Positions 46,703-58,547 of a stretch of DNA of 64,000 bases are shown in pieces. Source of the stretch: Ampelomyces quisqualis (taxonomy: Eukaryota > Ascomycota > Dothideomycetes > Pleosporales > Phaeosphaeriaceae). Within the stretch, counting starts at the first letter, position 1. Every line of letters starts with the position of its first letter. Below the pieces are notes generated by a model. That model was not told the origin of the DNA, searched no databases, and worked only from the letters and a program-made list of their open reading frames with translations. Made by a program: the position numbers and the translations under genes. The stretch lies in NCBI GenBank assembly GCA_018398575.1, contig JAGTXZ010000024.1:1736001-1800000 (forward strand). Direction: 5' to 3'.

Positions 46703-48842
46703 CTTGACGATTCAAGAGCGCAGAAATGGGGTGGAACTTCGATCGATGATCAGGCGGAAAGGTACAGCCACAAATCCTCTTTCCTGAATGATGTGGAAAT
46801 CGAAAGCCTGGATAGAGGCTGCAATCGTGGAGCTGGCTTCATTCCTCGCGGAGCCATTCCCTGCAGCACATCTTTATCTGTTCCTGTACGCTTTGCCCCG
46901 CCACGACCCACAACCTAGAGTAACTTTCCTAAATGCTTGCGCCTACCCGCTCCCAAGCTTGATTCGTGAGACAGGTAGAAGCAACTGTTCCAGTTGGACA
47001 GGTCGACTGACAACAAACTACGCTCTGTCTCATCTTTCTCTGGGCCGTCTCATCGCGCCATGTAGAGGCTCCTGCCGTTGGGCCCAGCCTGCATCCCGCT
47101 TATGACGATCTACCGAGTTTGTGCAGCCACGGCCCACTGCGGCCTGCCAGTGCTGGCTACTGATCTGCAGACCAAATCAGGAACACCTGGCGGGCCGAGG
47201 AAGGATCTCAATCCTCTGCAAACGGTCCCGTCGTACGGAGTACTCCGTACACGGTTGTCGTGATTCGTGAAACCTGCCCCCAGCAATAAGAAAGCTGGAC
47301 CTTGACTAGTCTTGGGCAGCAATGTGCATACTGCTGCTAAGAAACACCAATAGAAAACCGGAGAAATAGCAAGGGTGGATTATAGAACTTCGGCTCGTAT
47401 TCTTGGAACGCCAAGGCCTTTCTGTCAGCGATTTGTCACCTAATACGGACATGCATACAGCGTTCAATAAGCAAATTGTTCGCGATCTTAACTTCCTTGT
47501 GATTCACGGGCCTGCGCAGGATAGCAATACTGCAGTAGACAAGGTTCAAGCTTCAGAGTGCGACTCAGGCCCAACAGTTTCTTCGAAAAATTCCAAAGGA
47601 TTATCCTTGACGCGTTTCAAGTAAGAAAAAATGCCCCCTCAAAGGCCTGAAAGCAGTTTACCTCAACACTAAACACTAATATTTAAGAACAGAAAGCTAG
47701 AGTACTCCGTAAAGTAGCGTCATTACAAGCCTCGAATCAGTGTGCACAGACACTTTTTGGACAGGAAAATGACTAAGTCAATGTATTTATTTAGCGATCT
47801 ATTGGTCCTACATAACAACCTGCAGAACACTACGGACTTCAGATCAAGCTCTCTACTGTTTATGCTTTGGTAGGGAGCCTAGGAGGAGAAGGATAATCTC
47901 AGTACGGAGTACGGAGGGCAAAATCAATCAGCTCAAGTCGATTGTAATCAGCTATAAGCAATCAGAGCTAGTTTCTGGATCCTAGATAATTTCGCTCGTC
48001 TGCACGAACGGTACATGCTCCAGCGTTTTCTATGGCTAGTAGCTAATAATATTCGCTTGTTGCTGCGGGCTTACTCCGTAGTGCCGGGACAGGTTGCATT
48101 AAAGGAAGGCGGGGACGGGCTACTGCATAAATAATGAAGTATCGAAAGTTTGCTGTACTAGTGTGATGCAGAAGTTGTGGCTTAGAGCCTCGGAGACGAC
48201 TCGGGGTCGGGACGGTAGACTAGCTCAGCTCCTCGTCTCAAATCTTTATGATACTTATTTACTTGCTTAGATTGCCTTACATAATGCTGCTGCATAGGTG
48301 ATGCGGGCAATAGTTTCATATACACAGCACCTGTTGCTATGTTTATGAAGTCATGCTAGCTAAGCGATCCTTCATAATGTGGCTTTGGCCTTGGGCTATT
48401 TGGCTGTGTTACATTGGGCTAATTCAGGCGTACAGGGGCGGGTAATAACGTCGCAAAACTCCGTACGGAGTACGTGCTCTCCCACCTGGTGCCCGTTTGC
48501 GTCTTATAGCGGTCCTACCTCGGAGACGCCCGCAAAATTATCAAATCACAAAAGTCGTACGGAACTTCGGGACACATCCGATTTGGTATTTAGTCGGGCA
48601 GTACTCCGTAGTCAGGAGACGAAGTCATTCCCGCTACGCCGCTGCGATACGCGGGCCCACCGGCAACTCCGTCGGTACAATATTGCAAATCCCGTGTGAA
48701 CCCCGGGCTGCGCTTCGGACTTTTTGAAGAAACCAGTGGGTCTGAGTAAGGGATGCTGGGCATCACTTGAATGTCTACCTGTAAATATGCTGGCGATAAG
48801 AATCCCCCGCCATGTGAACCGAGGCCACAATGACATGTCGAT
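46703..48842. other. Gene-free interval rich in TACTCCGTA palindromes
   Basis: About 2.1 kb with no supported gene. It holds six of the window's TACTCCGTA/TACGGAGTA sites: a perfect 18-bp palindrome at 47233-47250, sites at 47703, 47903 and 48073, a 14-bp palindrome at 48458-48471, and one at 48602. From 47.6 to 48.4 kb the base composition is more AT-rich and every frame is short. Confidence 0.55.
47233..47250. repeat. Perfect 18-bp palindrome GTACGGAGTACTCCGTAC
   Basis: Self-complementary over 18 bp and built from two half-sites of the recurrent TACGGAGTA motif. Confidence 0.9.
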
Positions 48843-50754
48843 ATGTTTCCAACTTTCACCGTTCCTCCTCAGCACGCGGAGACGGTAGGCGCAAGGAAAG
48901 CAAGAAGAGCAAAGGAAAAGGAAACTGCAAGACTGACTTGCTCGGCGAGTTCGCAATCTTCAGGGGCCATCTATAACGCAAAACTTAATCCCTCCCAATC
49001 GAAGGCGGCCCTGAAGAATGGCTTTGGTTGGTTTGGCAAGAGCAGCAACAAAGGCGTCGAAGAGATTTCTTCACTCCCATCCAGCAAGAAACCACCGCCT
49101 CCACCACACGGACCAGATTCAGAGATAGAACCATATTCTTCGACCGCTTCTTTACCACCACCCTCATCGCAAAAGCTGCACAAACGAACTTCGCAATTCT
49201 CAAACTATGAAACTGTATTTCATGCCATTTCCCCAGATCATCACTCCCCACCTCCGTTAAGGGCACTTCCCTCGCGTCCACCAAATAGCGCACTTCCGCA
49301 ACTACCACAGTCTCAAGGACTCCTTATCTTACCGGGTACGTTGATGCGTATTCTTTGTGGTCTTCTGATCCCCACACGTGGCGGTCCCGGACGTGGCAGT
49401 CCTGATTGGCTGCGAAAGACCAGCAATCATGACCTCCATGTATGGGATCCTATGCTGACGTGGTTCAGGTACACACTCTGGAAGACAGTCACAGTACTCT
49501 ACCATCTCCCATTGCTCGTCTTATCGAACCACATTCTCTAATAGAAGTGAGTTCTCCAACGTATCCCAGTACGATGGTGCTTTATCTGAGGAAAGCTACG
49601 AGAGGACCCGCCTCGGCAGCAATGTCACATTCGAACCTGTCGAGCGTGGCTCGTGCACGGGAAGCAGGCAAAGTAACAATACCACCAAGTCTGCTCAAGC
49701 CTCCCAAGCACCCTTCGCACGTGCCATAGCTAAGATGAAGAGCGCTGGTTCGCGCATCATCGCAACACGCTTGAGTGAAGAATGGAAAGACCTAGATGAT
49801 GACGGGAGCTATCAAGAAGTCGTCTTCGAAAAGAGGCTTTGGGCTCTGATGGCTTATCAACGTCTCACACAAGACAAGCAACTGCAGTCGCCTGCACATG
49901 AGCAGCTGAGTAACAGCCGTCCGGCAGATCAACGAAGGATATTGCATCTTCATGGCTCGCTAGGTACGTAACTGCCCACTTGCACTTGTTCAACCGCCTC
50001 TCTAACATGAATAGCGGATGGATGGATACTTGCAACTCGCTACCCAGCAGCAACTGTCTACACACTCTCGTCCATGAAGAGCTCAAATCCACCAACATCA
50101 TATCCCGCTCCATTGAACCATCACTCTCTCTACGTTCCGTCTGTCTCATCGGCAACGCCTTTCCCTGACGGCTACTTCGACGCTGTCATCTCGCGCTCCA
50201 TAGGTGTTGTGCTTCGCAACGATGAGTGGGCACGCTGCTTCTTTGACTGCATGCGTGTCCTCAAACCAGGAGGCCAGCTTGAAATTCTAACAGTTGATGC
50301 CCATATGAGCTGCGAGGGGCCCAAGCTCTCTTCGTGGGTTGATGAACAACTTACATGTAGGCTGGAAGCCCACGGCCTAAGTAAACAGGCATCCGACACT
50401 GTGCTCGATACCATGGAGATTGTAGGCTTGGAGAACATCCGACGAGCTCGTATCGCACTACCTGCCCAATCTCCCAAATCCGTTCCACGCCCTGCTCATC
50501 CGCCAGCACACGTATATGGGGCAGCCATACCTACTCCTAACCTACAAGACATATTGGACACAAGCAGGATGATGTCATTCCTCGGTCGGCATTTCTACCA
50601 AGATTTGCACAGCAGCTTCTTGCACGTACAGCGGGGAGAAGAATGGTTTTGGTCACGCAAGGGCATTAGGGACGAATGTGAGCGGTATGAGACCAGGATT
50701 GTGCTTACGATTGCTTGTGCAATCAAGCCCTCGGCTACTCCTGGGGAAGACTAA
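48843..50754 (+). CDS. Methyltransferase-domain protein with disordered N-terminus
   Basis: Three exons close in one frame: 48843-49335, 49469-49963 and 50015-50754, with introns of 133 and 51 nt; product 575 aa. The first 260 residues are polar, Ser/Pro-rich and basic (KARRAKEKE, a PPPPPHGP run), predicted disordered. Residues about 290-345 are charged and helical (TRLSEEWKDLDDDGSYQEV). The C-terminal part looks like a class I SAM methyltransferase: RILHLHGSLADGWILATRYP in the place of motif I, FPDGYFDAVISRSIGVVLRNDEW, then CMRVLKPGGQLEILTVDAHM. The glycine motif is degenerate (HGSLADG), so activity is uncertain. The last exon also has EEWFWSRKGIRDECERYETR. No homolog was recognised by name. 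The start is the least sure point: the 48843 ATG gives the longest frame consistent with the splices. Confidence 0.7.
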
Positions 50755-53700
50755 ACTTAATCTGGAGGTTTGAAGTTTTGCACACTTCTTGAACTATATT
50801 TTTGGGGCGCACCATCAGACTCGGCACTCAAGGATATTTCTTCGTTCCAGCGTTGATCTTATGATATCCAGAAACTTTTCGTACGTCTTGCTGCTTCGCG
50901 TATTCCCTCCAACCAACCTGTTTCCATAGTTTCGTCATGTTTCGTCATGCATACCACAATACAATGCAACCTCAGCGCGCTGTGCGTGTTACTAAACTTT
51001 CTCTCTTTCCCGCAGATACACGCAACATGTTCACCAGCAGTGTTTCTTCACATTGCAAGATCATGTTCCGCATTCCGACAATAACCTCCTCGATGACCCC
51101 TAGCCCGCCGAGCCAAGGTCCAGTTTTAGCAATTTTTGCTAGCGGGACTAAGTAGTCTCACGGCATGCCAGCGGCCCGTTGACATATCAAACGGTGGCGG
51201 ATTTCGCAACGAAATAAGCAGCCATTGACACGTGCGGTGCCTGGCCTCCCACGTGTGCCTCGATTTGTAGGCGACAAACATCATCGTTTGCCGAATAGTC
51301 TTGCGAATATTATCAAGCGGAATATGTATCTCGCGATCCGCCAGGTTGAAACCTGTGTTGATTGAGAAATTATTAGGTTAACCTCTATCCTGCTAGAAAG
51401 ACCCTTTGCGCTCTACAACAGGTAATAAGTGCTTGAGTAAAGCTAGGATACATCTTGAAGGCAAATAGGTTGCACCAGACTTGTCACGCGGACCCTTGAG
51501 CTGTGTAAGAGACTTCTACTGCAGTCGCTAAAGAAGCTAATTTTCTAATGCGAGAAGAATCTACGCAGCACACGCTTATGATGTTAGATACTTTCTACTT
51601 GGCAGACAAAGATACTGCTTTATTATTATAGTGGCAATCTATGCATCTCTTCTGATGCAGTGTTACTAAGAGCAGGAAATTACAATACTGCAGTCTAGAA
51701 CTTTAGGGGCCAGCAAAAACCTAGACATTAAAGTATTGCTGCAAAGTTTTGATTATTAGAAGAAAGATTTGTGAAGGAATAAAGAAGCGAGTAGTTACAT
51801 TAATATGATGGCAAGGTTACTAATCTAGACAAGTCATAACAAAGGATGTTTAATGTTTTGCATTTAAGCATGCAAAGTAAGAAGATGTATCGCAATGAAT
51901 ATAGAAATCAAGAGAACAAACATTTTTCCAGAGTGCAAAAAATAGTTGCGTAGGCCGAAACCTTACGTACTTTGACCCGGACGTGTTTTTTTAGAACTGT
52001 AAAAAGGCCGACATTTGCAGACTCCCCGAGTTCGAAGACAAGGAAAATTGTGTTGGTGATAAAGTTAGTCCATGCTCCCCTTACCGGTATCGATATTAAT
52101 TTATACTCGCGAATCCTTGAATCTTGCACAACTCATAGCAATCCCACTTGAGCCTTTCAACCCCACCAGGAACACCATACTGCGATGCGCTGATGATTGT
52201 GCTCTGAAGCGACGTACTTATAGAGCCGGACGCATGATTATCAAGAAAGATGCAAGTCTATGAGATTTTTCTATCCTAGGAATGGACGCGAGAAGATGCG
52301 CAGGCAAGTTAGGGCTAATTTGATGACTTGGACTGAACAAGGCTAGATGATGGAATGATACTCGTTCCCAGTCGACCAAGATCCTATCGAATTTTGGAGC
52401 GTTACGCAACTCATGATCCTGAGGCCTTGCATCTTTGACCGAAGCGGGAGCAGGATATCGTTCCAGTAGGATAGTTCTTGAAATCGAAAGAGCATAAACG
52501 TGATGCTTTCCATTACTGTTCTTTGGAGCAGGTGAGTTATAATCATCTCCTAGATGGCCTTTCAGAGATCGAAAGGAAACGCAGAAATAGTCGACAGTGT
52601 TTGCCGGTTTTGAATTTGATGAGTAGAACAAACTGATGGGGCAGAAGACACTGTGCAATTGGACAAAGATTCCATAGGACTCTAGGACCTCAAACGAGCC
52701 ATAGATTTTGTGTTTCACTTTTTTTACTACAACAGCAGGGTACATCTCGGTGCTGCCGTAACTTTCTTGGCGGAAGACGCAGCCCTGATAAGATACGAAG
52801 GAAATCATGACCATTGTGGTTGGTTTTCGAAGGCGCCCGAGAACACAAACATGAAGAGACAGGCTGGCCATTTTGATTTCAGTGACTGAAGAAGATGGGA
52901 AGACAGAAGATACTATTTGCGGGCCGACAAGGTATTTACAGCGTCTCAGAACTAGTCCAAACACATCTGATGCCACGATTTGCGTTTTCCAATTCAGCAG
53001 AGGAGCATGAATTTCTGGATGCGGAAGAGCGCAGCAATGTCTATCTTCCTTCTTCTTTAAATTTCCGCAGAGGGCAACATATGTTGCACGAGGAAGGATT
53101 CTGGAGACGCGTAGACATGTATGCTTCGCGGTACTCTTTTGATTTGGGTAAAAGCAGAAGATGGAAGTGAAGAAAAAAGAGCTCACGCCGAGTTCGAAGA
53201 ACTTGTAGGAACTTTTAGAAGCGCAAACAAACCATTGACTCGTACTTGCCAGTTCTGAAACCCCCAGTGAAAAAAAAACATAAAGGACGTTGCGATCGAT
53301 TTTGATCTCGAAACAGCACAAACATGGAAACGTTGGACGTTGTTTTTGAGACAACAAAGATCCCATAGATTGATTTCTGTAGATATTGTTGCGCCCACCG
53401 CGGACACGGAGACCATACCCGCGCATTTCGAGGTCGGGAGAAGAAGCAGATGTGAAGAGTCTCATGTGATTTTGTCATCATCATTTAGAAGCCAGGCAAA
53501 AGAACATGTATGCCCTCTGTATCTTTTCGACCTTCCAAGGCACACACTCATGCCGCATGCATGCTGTTAGTGGTTTTCCCTAGCCAGAAAAGGTCCATTG
53601 GGCGCAACCCTGGCAAAATTTGGGAAACAAGAGAAGCGCAGACATTGGCGATGGATATTGTGACTTTGCGTTTTGACGGAAAGAATGATAGATCAAGATG

Positions 53701-54169
53701 GAGAGAAGAAGAAGCAGCGAGTGCTCATCGACCATATCCTGTTTTCAAAATAGACCTGCCACGCACCTCCCAGCACTCATGAACCGCGCTGGTCTAGCAT
53801 TGAGCTTCTAGGAGAGCAAGATCGCCGAGTCGATTGCAGAATTTAGACTAATAGACGCACAGCGCCAGAACGGAACAAACAAAGTGAAAACGTTCATTTC
53901 CGGTCTCTGGGGGAGAACGAACATGGCCGACTGGGCTTGCAATTTGAATCTTGAGGAAGGCGAAGGAAGAAGTCGAAAAACATGCAATAATGTTGCCACG
54001 TTTTACACTTCTAGACAATGCGGAAGAATTGATCGAGGGATGGAGATGGAACCAGAGTCACGAGCATCATATAATCCACACAAAGCATGCGTTTGTCATC
54101 ATCAATCGACGTATCTCATAATCTCAATGATCTAGCAATACAAACGCACAAACGCATACAATCAAGACG
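50755..54169. other. Gene-poor interval (about 3.4 kb)
   Basis: The left part (about 51.3-52.0 kb) is AT-rich and looks decayed. The right part (52.2-54.1 kb) has normal composition and contains the unassigned 415-codon frame. Similar short phrases recur across 51.9-54.1 kb, for example GAGTTCGAAGA-type and AACATGG...CTGG-type blocks, suggesting diverged duplications. Confidence 0.45.
52218..53465 (-). CDS. Unassigned 415-codon open frame
   Basis: An uninterrupted frame of 415 codons on the minus strand. Composition is ordinary, with many Ser, Phe, Val and Cys. There is no signal peptide at the listed start, no domain motif and no low-complexity explanation. Phrases such as FFSLGVSELASTS and KFFELGVSSFFFTS occur twice in similar form, hinting at internal duplication. 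Length alone argues mildly against chance, but lack of any family resemblance and a gene-poor setting argue for caution. It might be a lineage-specific gene, a decayed repeat, or noise. Confidence 0.2.
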   Translation of the reverse strand: MRLFTSASSPDLEMRGYGLRVRGGRNNIYRNQSMGSLLSQKQRPTFPCLCCFEIKIDRNVLYVFFSLGVSELASTSQWFVCASKSSYKFFELGVSSFFFTSIFCFYPNQKSTAKHTCLRVSRILPRATYVALCGNLKKKEDRHCCALPHPEIHAPLLNWKTQIVASDVFGLVLRRCKYLVGPQIVSSVFPSSSVTEIKMASLSLHVCVLGRLRKPTTMVMISFVSYQGCVFRQESYGSTEMYPAVVVKKVKHKIYGSFEVLESYGIFVQLHSVFCPISLFYSSNSKPANTVDYFCVSFRSLKGHLGDDYNSPAPKNSNGKHHVYALSISRTILLERYPAPASVKDARPQDHELRNAPKFDRILVDWERVSFHHLALFSPSHQISPNLPAHLLASIPRIEKSHRLASFLIIMRPAL

Positions 54170-56562
54170 CTAGATAGCCTTACACCACCTCTCCAACTGC
54201 CTATCGATCCCCTTCTCGCCTGCCAAAACCGCCCCAATCTCTTCCAAAGCCACATCACTCCTAATCATCCCAAACCCGCCAGTCTGGCCGTGCACAACTG
54301 GCATGACAAGGCCCAGGTCAACTAGATTCTCCCACTCGCGGCGCGCAACGTCTTTGCTCCAGACTTTGCTCACGCTGCCGGATGCAGATATTCCGCCTGC
54401 AGCAGACTGTATGCGCGCTTTGGATGCGAGTGTGACGTACTCGTCGTAGGCCATGTTGAAGTTGCATGTGTCGCTATCGTGGATGATGTCGAGGCGAGCG
54501 GTGGAGATGAGGAGGGAGAGGCTGAGGGTGGAGAGGTGGGGGACTAGGAAGAGTTTGGAGTCGGGGGCGTTGAGGGTGTTGTTGGGGAGGAAGGGGGTGT
54601 CGGGTGAGAGGGTAGCGGTAGGGAGGAAGAAAGAGTTGAGGACTGCGGGGATGGACTTTGTGCGGTAGAAGTGCGGCGCAAGGTGTTGTGTGAGGAAGGA
54701 AGGGGTTATGAAGAGTTTCTGGACCATGTGTTAGCTATGTACCTGAGTTTGTGCTGTAGAAATGAACTTACATTGATGTTGGCGTTCCACTCCGACACAA
54801 CGTCGTGGCTCGTACCCCTCTTGCCTTTCTTCGCAGGCGTGCCGTTCGACGTTGCATCTTTCAATCCGCCTTCTAGTATGCCACGCTCTTCTACGGTTAG
54901 GTGCTCAGACTCGACGATGAGACCAGCTTTGCACATTTCCTGAAACGTAGTGAACGTTTTTGCTAGGCTGAGATGCACGTACCGGTGACTGAAGCGACTC
55001 TTTACTCGCTTTTCCAGGCTGTTGGTCACATCTATCCGTGTGGTCAGGCCCAGGACAGCAATCGGCGCTTTTCGCGATTGGGCAATGTCGAAAAGGTTGT
55101 AGAGTAACGTCTGACGAGGGTGGTGGGCGAAGAGGTCAAATTCATCCATGACGAAGATGACGGCTTTTGCGACCTGGTCGGTAACCTCGCCCGTCTGCTC
55201 TGACGGATGCGACAATAGTGCAAGCAGTGTGGTCAAAGTGTCGGCGTAGTTCTTCCCCGGCCCACTGCCGTCATCTTCAGTATCCATCTCTTTGCCTAGC
55301 TGCCGCCAGATCTCGCGAAGCGCAATCTTGTCGTCCGTGTGTATGAAACCATTCAGGCGAACAACGTGGTACTCACCACCGTTGTCCTTGGCCAGGTCAG
55401 ATAGGACCTTGTTTATCAGAGCGGTCTTGCCGCTGCCACGGGCACCAATTAGAAGCATTGAGTTGCCCTCGCCAGCCGTGACAGTCTGTTGGACGAGCTG
55501 GTGTACTGAATTGTACTCGACGTCCAGTCCAACCAGGGGCGAAGGCCGCTTTGCGGTGATGCGCTCCAAAACAATTTTCTTGAGCAGGTCGAGTTCACGA
55601 CCAGCAGGGAGATTGCCGTATATGAGAGGTGCCGTAGCCCTTTCTTTCTGGGCAGAGGACGGCTTGTTGAACGGGCTGGGCTCGGTAGGATCCAAGACGC
55701 TTTCTAGGACACTGTTGCCGTCGACGTCGATAGCGTCGCTGCTCGTCACGCTTCCCTCTCTGCGCTCCTCGTCGCCATTGCTGATGTTGTCGGTGCGATT
55801 CGAACGTCGTCGGGTGCTTGCAGTCCGCTTTCTGCTGCTCGGGGGAGGGCGTTCGCCCAACTCGTCTTGGGTGTCTGGGATGATGGTGCTCTCTGGCAGG
55901 GGGTTTCGTTTCTTCGAGGATCTCGAGGGCGTCGCTGCAGCCGGTACGTCCGCCGCATCCTCTCCACCCAAGGCAGCATGTTTTCGCGCACTAGCAGCTG
56001 TCGGCCTTGTCGAACCAGCAGGTGTCCTCGTGCCTTTTCCCCGTTTCGAGGGGGTCGTGGCTTCTGCGGCCAACTCGTCCTGGACATGTGCCTCGTCGTC
56101 TACGCCATGCTTGTCGGCCCTGGCCAGAGGTCTGGAAGCGCTGCGAATCGCACTCTGCGCCTTCTTCGGTCGCCCCCTCCCGCGCTTCGGTGTTGCAGCG
56201 ACATGCTGGAGCTCATCGGCAGTGCTCTCGGCTCCGCCTCCCGATGCAGCAAGGGCCCGCCGTTGCGCACGTGATCTCGAGGTGTCGACATTCAGAGCCC
56301 CCTCGAAGTCGTCGTAAAGGTCGATTTCGATTGCGGGTATCGCTGTGCGCTTCGTTGCCGTGCCACTTGTGGCCCCCCGAGCCGATGGCGCAGTCTGTTG
56401 TGGCGCACCCTCGTCTTCAGCGCCTCCATTCGCGTACGAGGCCGGGCGGCTCGCAAGCCTTCCGGAGGCTCTTTGTACTGATCCCTTGACCCCAGGGCTG
56501 GATACGATGCGCTTCGGGGTGTCGAGCTTTCGCCTTTTGGAAGAGCGAGGCGAGTCGTCCAT
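54170..56562 (-). CDS. ORC4: Origin recognition complex subunit 4
   Basis: Two exons, 56562-54772 and 54718-54170, with a 53-nt intron; product 779 aa. The first 310 residues are a basic, Ser/Thr/Pro-rich tail with AT-hook-like PKRGRGRPKK and several Lys/Arg patches. The AAA+ ATPase core follows with Walker A GARGSGKT (residues 373-380), VVRLNGFIHTDDKIALREIWRQLG, and Walker B VIFVMDEFD (Asp473-Glu474), then sensor-type LGLTTRIDVTNSLEKRVKSRFSHR. The C-terminal exon holds the ORC4-type winged-helix domain, ending LERWCKAI. ORC binds replication origins and loads MCM helicase in the nucleus. The long basic N-terminal extension with an AT-hook is longer than in animal Orc4 but seen in fungi such as fission yeast, where AT-hooks bind DNA. 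Confidence 0.93.
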
Positions 56563-57108
56563 GGCAGATGCCGCGGTATTCTGGTCTACCGAGTGTGCCT
56601 TTGGTACGGCGTTTTCATCTCGAGTTCGTCATTGCGCGCAGTGTGCACTGGGAATATGTGTAATTGTGGTTGGTGAAAGCAGCCCTCACTACGCGCCAAG
56701 TCGCGACGCGCTAACCCGTTTCCGCCACTGGGCTGCCGCGTGCGCTCGTGCCGCCAAGAAATACACTTCTCCGTACTTCCCCGGTCGCTCTTTTCTCCGT
56801 CGGTTCAGGTCCATGATCCCCACAACACCCATTCCGCCGTCTTGACTATGGTTGGACAGGCTCTATGCAGGCAATATCGGCGGTAGAGCTTCTGCATACG
56901 GCTGGTTACCGTCGGCTGATGGACGCAAAAGATGGACATGGAGCCGCAGATCTCTGGATCGAGCACGCCCTACCACCTACATGCAAGCCAATGAAGCTGC
57001 TGACGATTACAACTCACACACGTGCACAGCTATATTTCGGCCAAAGTGACGATATTCTCGACAAAGTGACGATATTCTCGACAAAGTGCAGTCGATACCT
57101 GATGGAAA
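56563..57108. promoter_or_regulatory. Divergent promoter, ORC4 / MCT-like transporter
   Basis: A 546-bp gap between divergent starts. It includes a 20-bp tandem repeat immediately before the transporter start (separate entry). No TATA box was recognised. Confidence 0.45.
57042..57089. repeat. 20-bp tandem repeat, two and a half units
   Basis: CAAAGTGACGATATTCTCGA is repeated exactly at 57042-57061 and 57062-57081, followed by a partial third unit (CAAAGTG). It ends about 20 bp upstream of the transporter start codon. Confidence 0.92.
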
Positions 57109-58547
57109 ATGACTTCGACCGGCGAGATTGACGTCGAATTGACTTGTTATGAGCAGCCTACCACAGCCAATTCTGTAGACATCGAGCCGCCTCACAACCA
57201 AGCCAATGATGGCGATGGCGGGTTTTCTCTACCGCCCACTGATGGAGGCAAAGACGCATGGCTTTGTCTCCTCGCTTGCTTTATGCTAGAGGCTCTCCTC
57301 TGGGGTACGCTTTTCCAGGAACACGAAAGAGGGACAATTGCTCAATCAAAATTCAGGCTTTCCATCTTCTTATGGAATCTTCCAGGAGTACTACAGCACC
57401 AATGACTTCGCAGGCTCCAGCAACATTGCTGTCGTCGGTGCCTGTGCCATGGTAAGACCCTTCTCGTGCTTCCACAAAGTTATACTGAAGTAGTTGCCAG
57501 GGCATCATGTACATGGACATCTCGATTTGGTTCGCTGTTCTGAAATATTTCCCCAACTTTCGAAAATGGGCCACACCTGTAGGACTCATCATTGTGTGCC
57601 TAGCACTGGGCCTGGGTTCCTTCTCGACCAGCGTAACCCATCTGATTGCCACCCAAGGCATCATCTACGCCATTGGCGGTGGCCTAGCTTGGACCCCGAT
57701 CCTATTCTATATCGAAGAATGGTGGGTGCGGCGGAGGGGCTTCGCTTTCGGAGTGACCATGGCTGGTCTTGGCCTGAGTGGTGCAATCCTTCCCATGATT
57801 CTGGAATGGCTGCTCCATTCGTACGGCTTCCGCACAACGCTCCGAGTCTGTGCACTCAGTTTCGTCGTGCTCAACCTTCCGATCGTCTTCTTTTTCAAGC
57901 CTCGGCTACCGCTGTCACAGACAAGCCAGTCAAGAAGCTTTGACATGTCCTTCTGGACTTGCTCCATTTTCCTGATCCTACAATCAGGGAACATTATACA
58001 AAGTCTAGGATTTTTCCTACCGGCCATCTATCTTCCAACTTTTGCACGGTCGCTAGGCGCCAACACTATCGAAAGCACCATCACCATCATCCTGCTAAAC
58101 GGTGCTGCCTTCGTGGGTTGTTTATGTATGGGAGCAGCCACCGACAAGTACCGCGTCGTGCACTGTCTACTCGTGTCAGCTGTAGGATCTGCGGTCGGCG
58201 TCTTTCTTTTCTGGGGCCTCGCGACATCTCTCCCTCTGCTCTACGTCTTCTGTGCCGTATATGGTGCTTTTGCGGGCTCTCAATCAAGCGCATGGAGTGC
58301 GATAGTGCGTGACACACAGAAAAGGCGAAGAGGAACCGACTCAGGCATGGCATGGGCGTGCCTGTCCGCCGGCAAAGGCGTCGGCAATTTGTGCAGCGGA
58401 CCACTTTCTGAAGCCTTGCTGAAAGCAGGCAACTGGAGTGCAGGCGTGGCATACGGTAGCGGCTACGGTGCTCTCATCGCTTTCACGGGTGTAACTGCTC
58501 TTTTCAGTGGATGGGGATTCGTCGCGAAGCGTATTGGCTGGATGTGA
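57109..58547 (+). CDS. MFS transporter, monocarboxylate (MCT)-like family
   Basis: Three exons, 57109-57304, 57357-57451 and 57501-58547, with introns of 52 and 49 nt; product 445 aa. A polar N-terminus of about 45 residues leads to DGGKDAWLCLLACFMLEALLWGFPSSYGIFQEYY written across the first splice, the family signature of fungal MCT-type carriers (GxxxxFGVFxxYY). The second exon adds VVGACAMG. Further marks are GGGLAWTPILFYIEEWWVRRRGFAFGVTMAGLGLSGAILPM, a typical helix 4-5 block, and GCLCMGAATDKYRV between the halves. About 12 membrane helices are expected. Relatives in yeast (Mch proteins) do not carry monocarboxylates, and one imports riboflavin, so the substrate cannot be assigned. Location would be the plasma membrane or vacuole. 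Confidence 0.88.

Noticed and set aside
49540..49580. Frameshift in the methyltransferase-like gene near 49550
   Set aside because: Splicing 49335 to 49469 puts the whole middle exon in one open frame, so no frameshift is needed.
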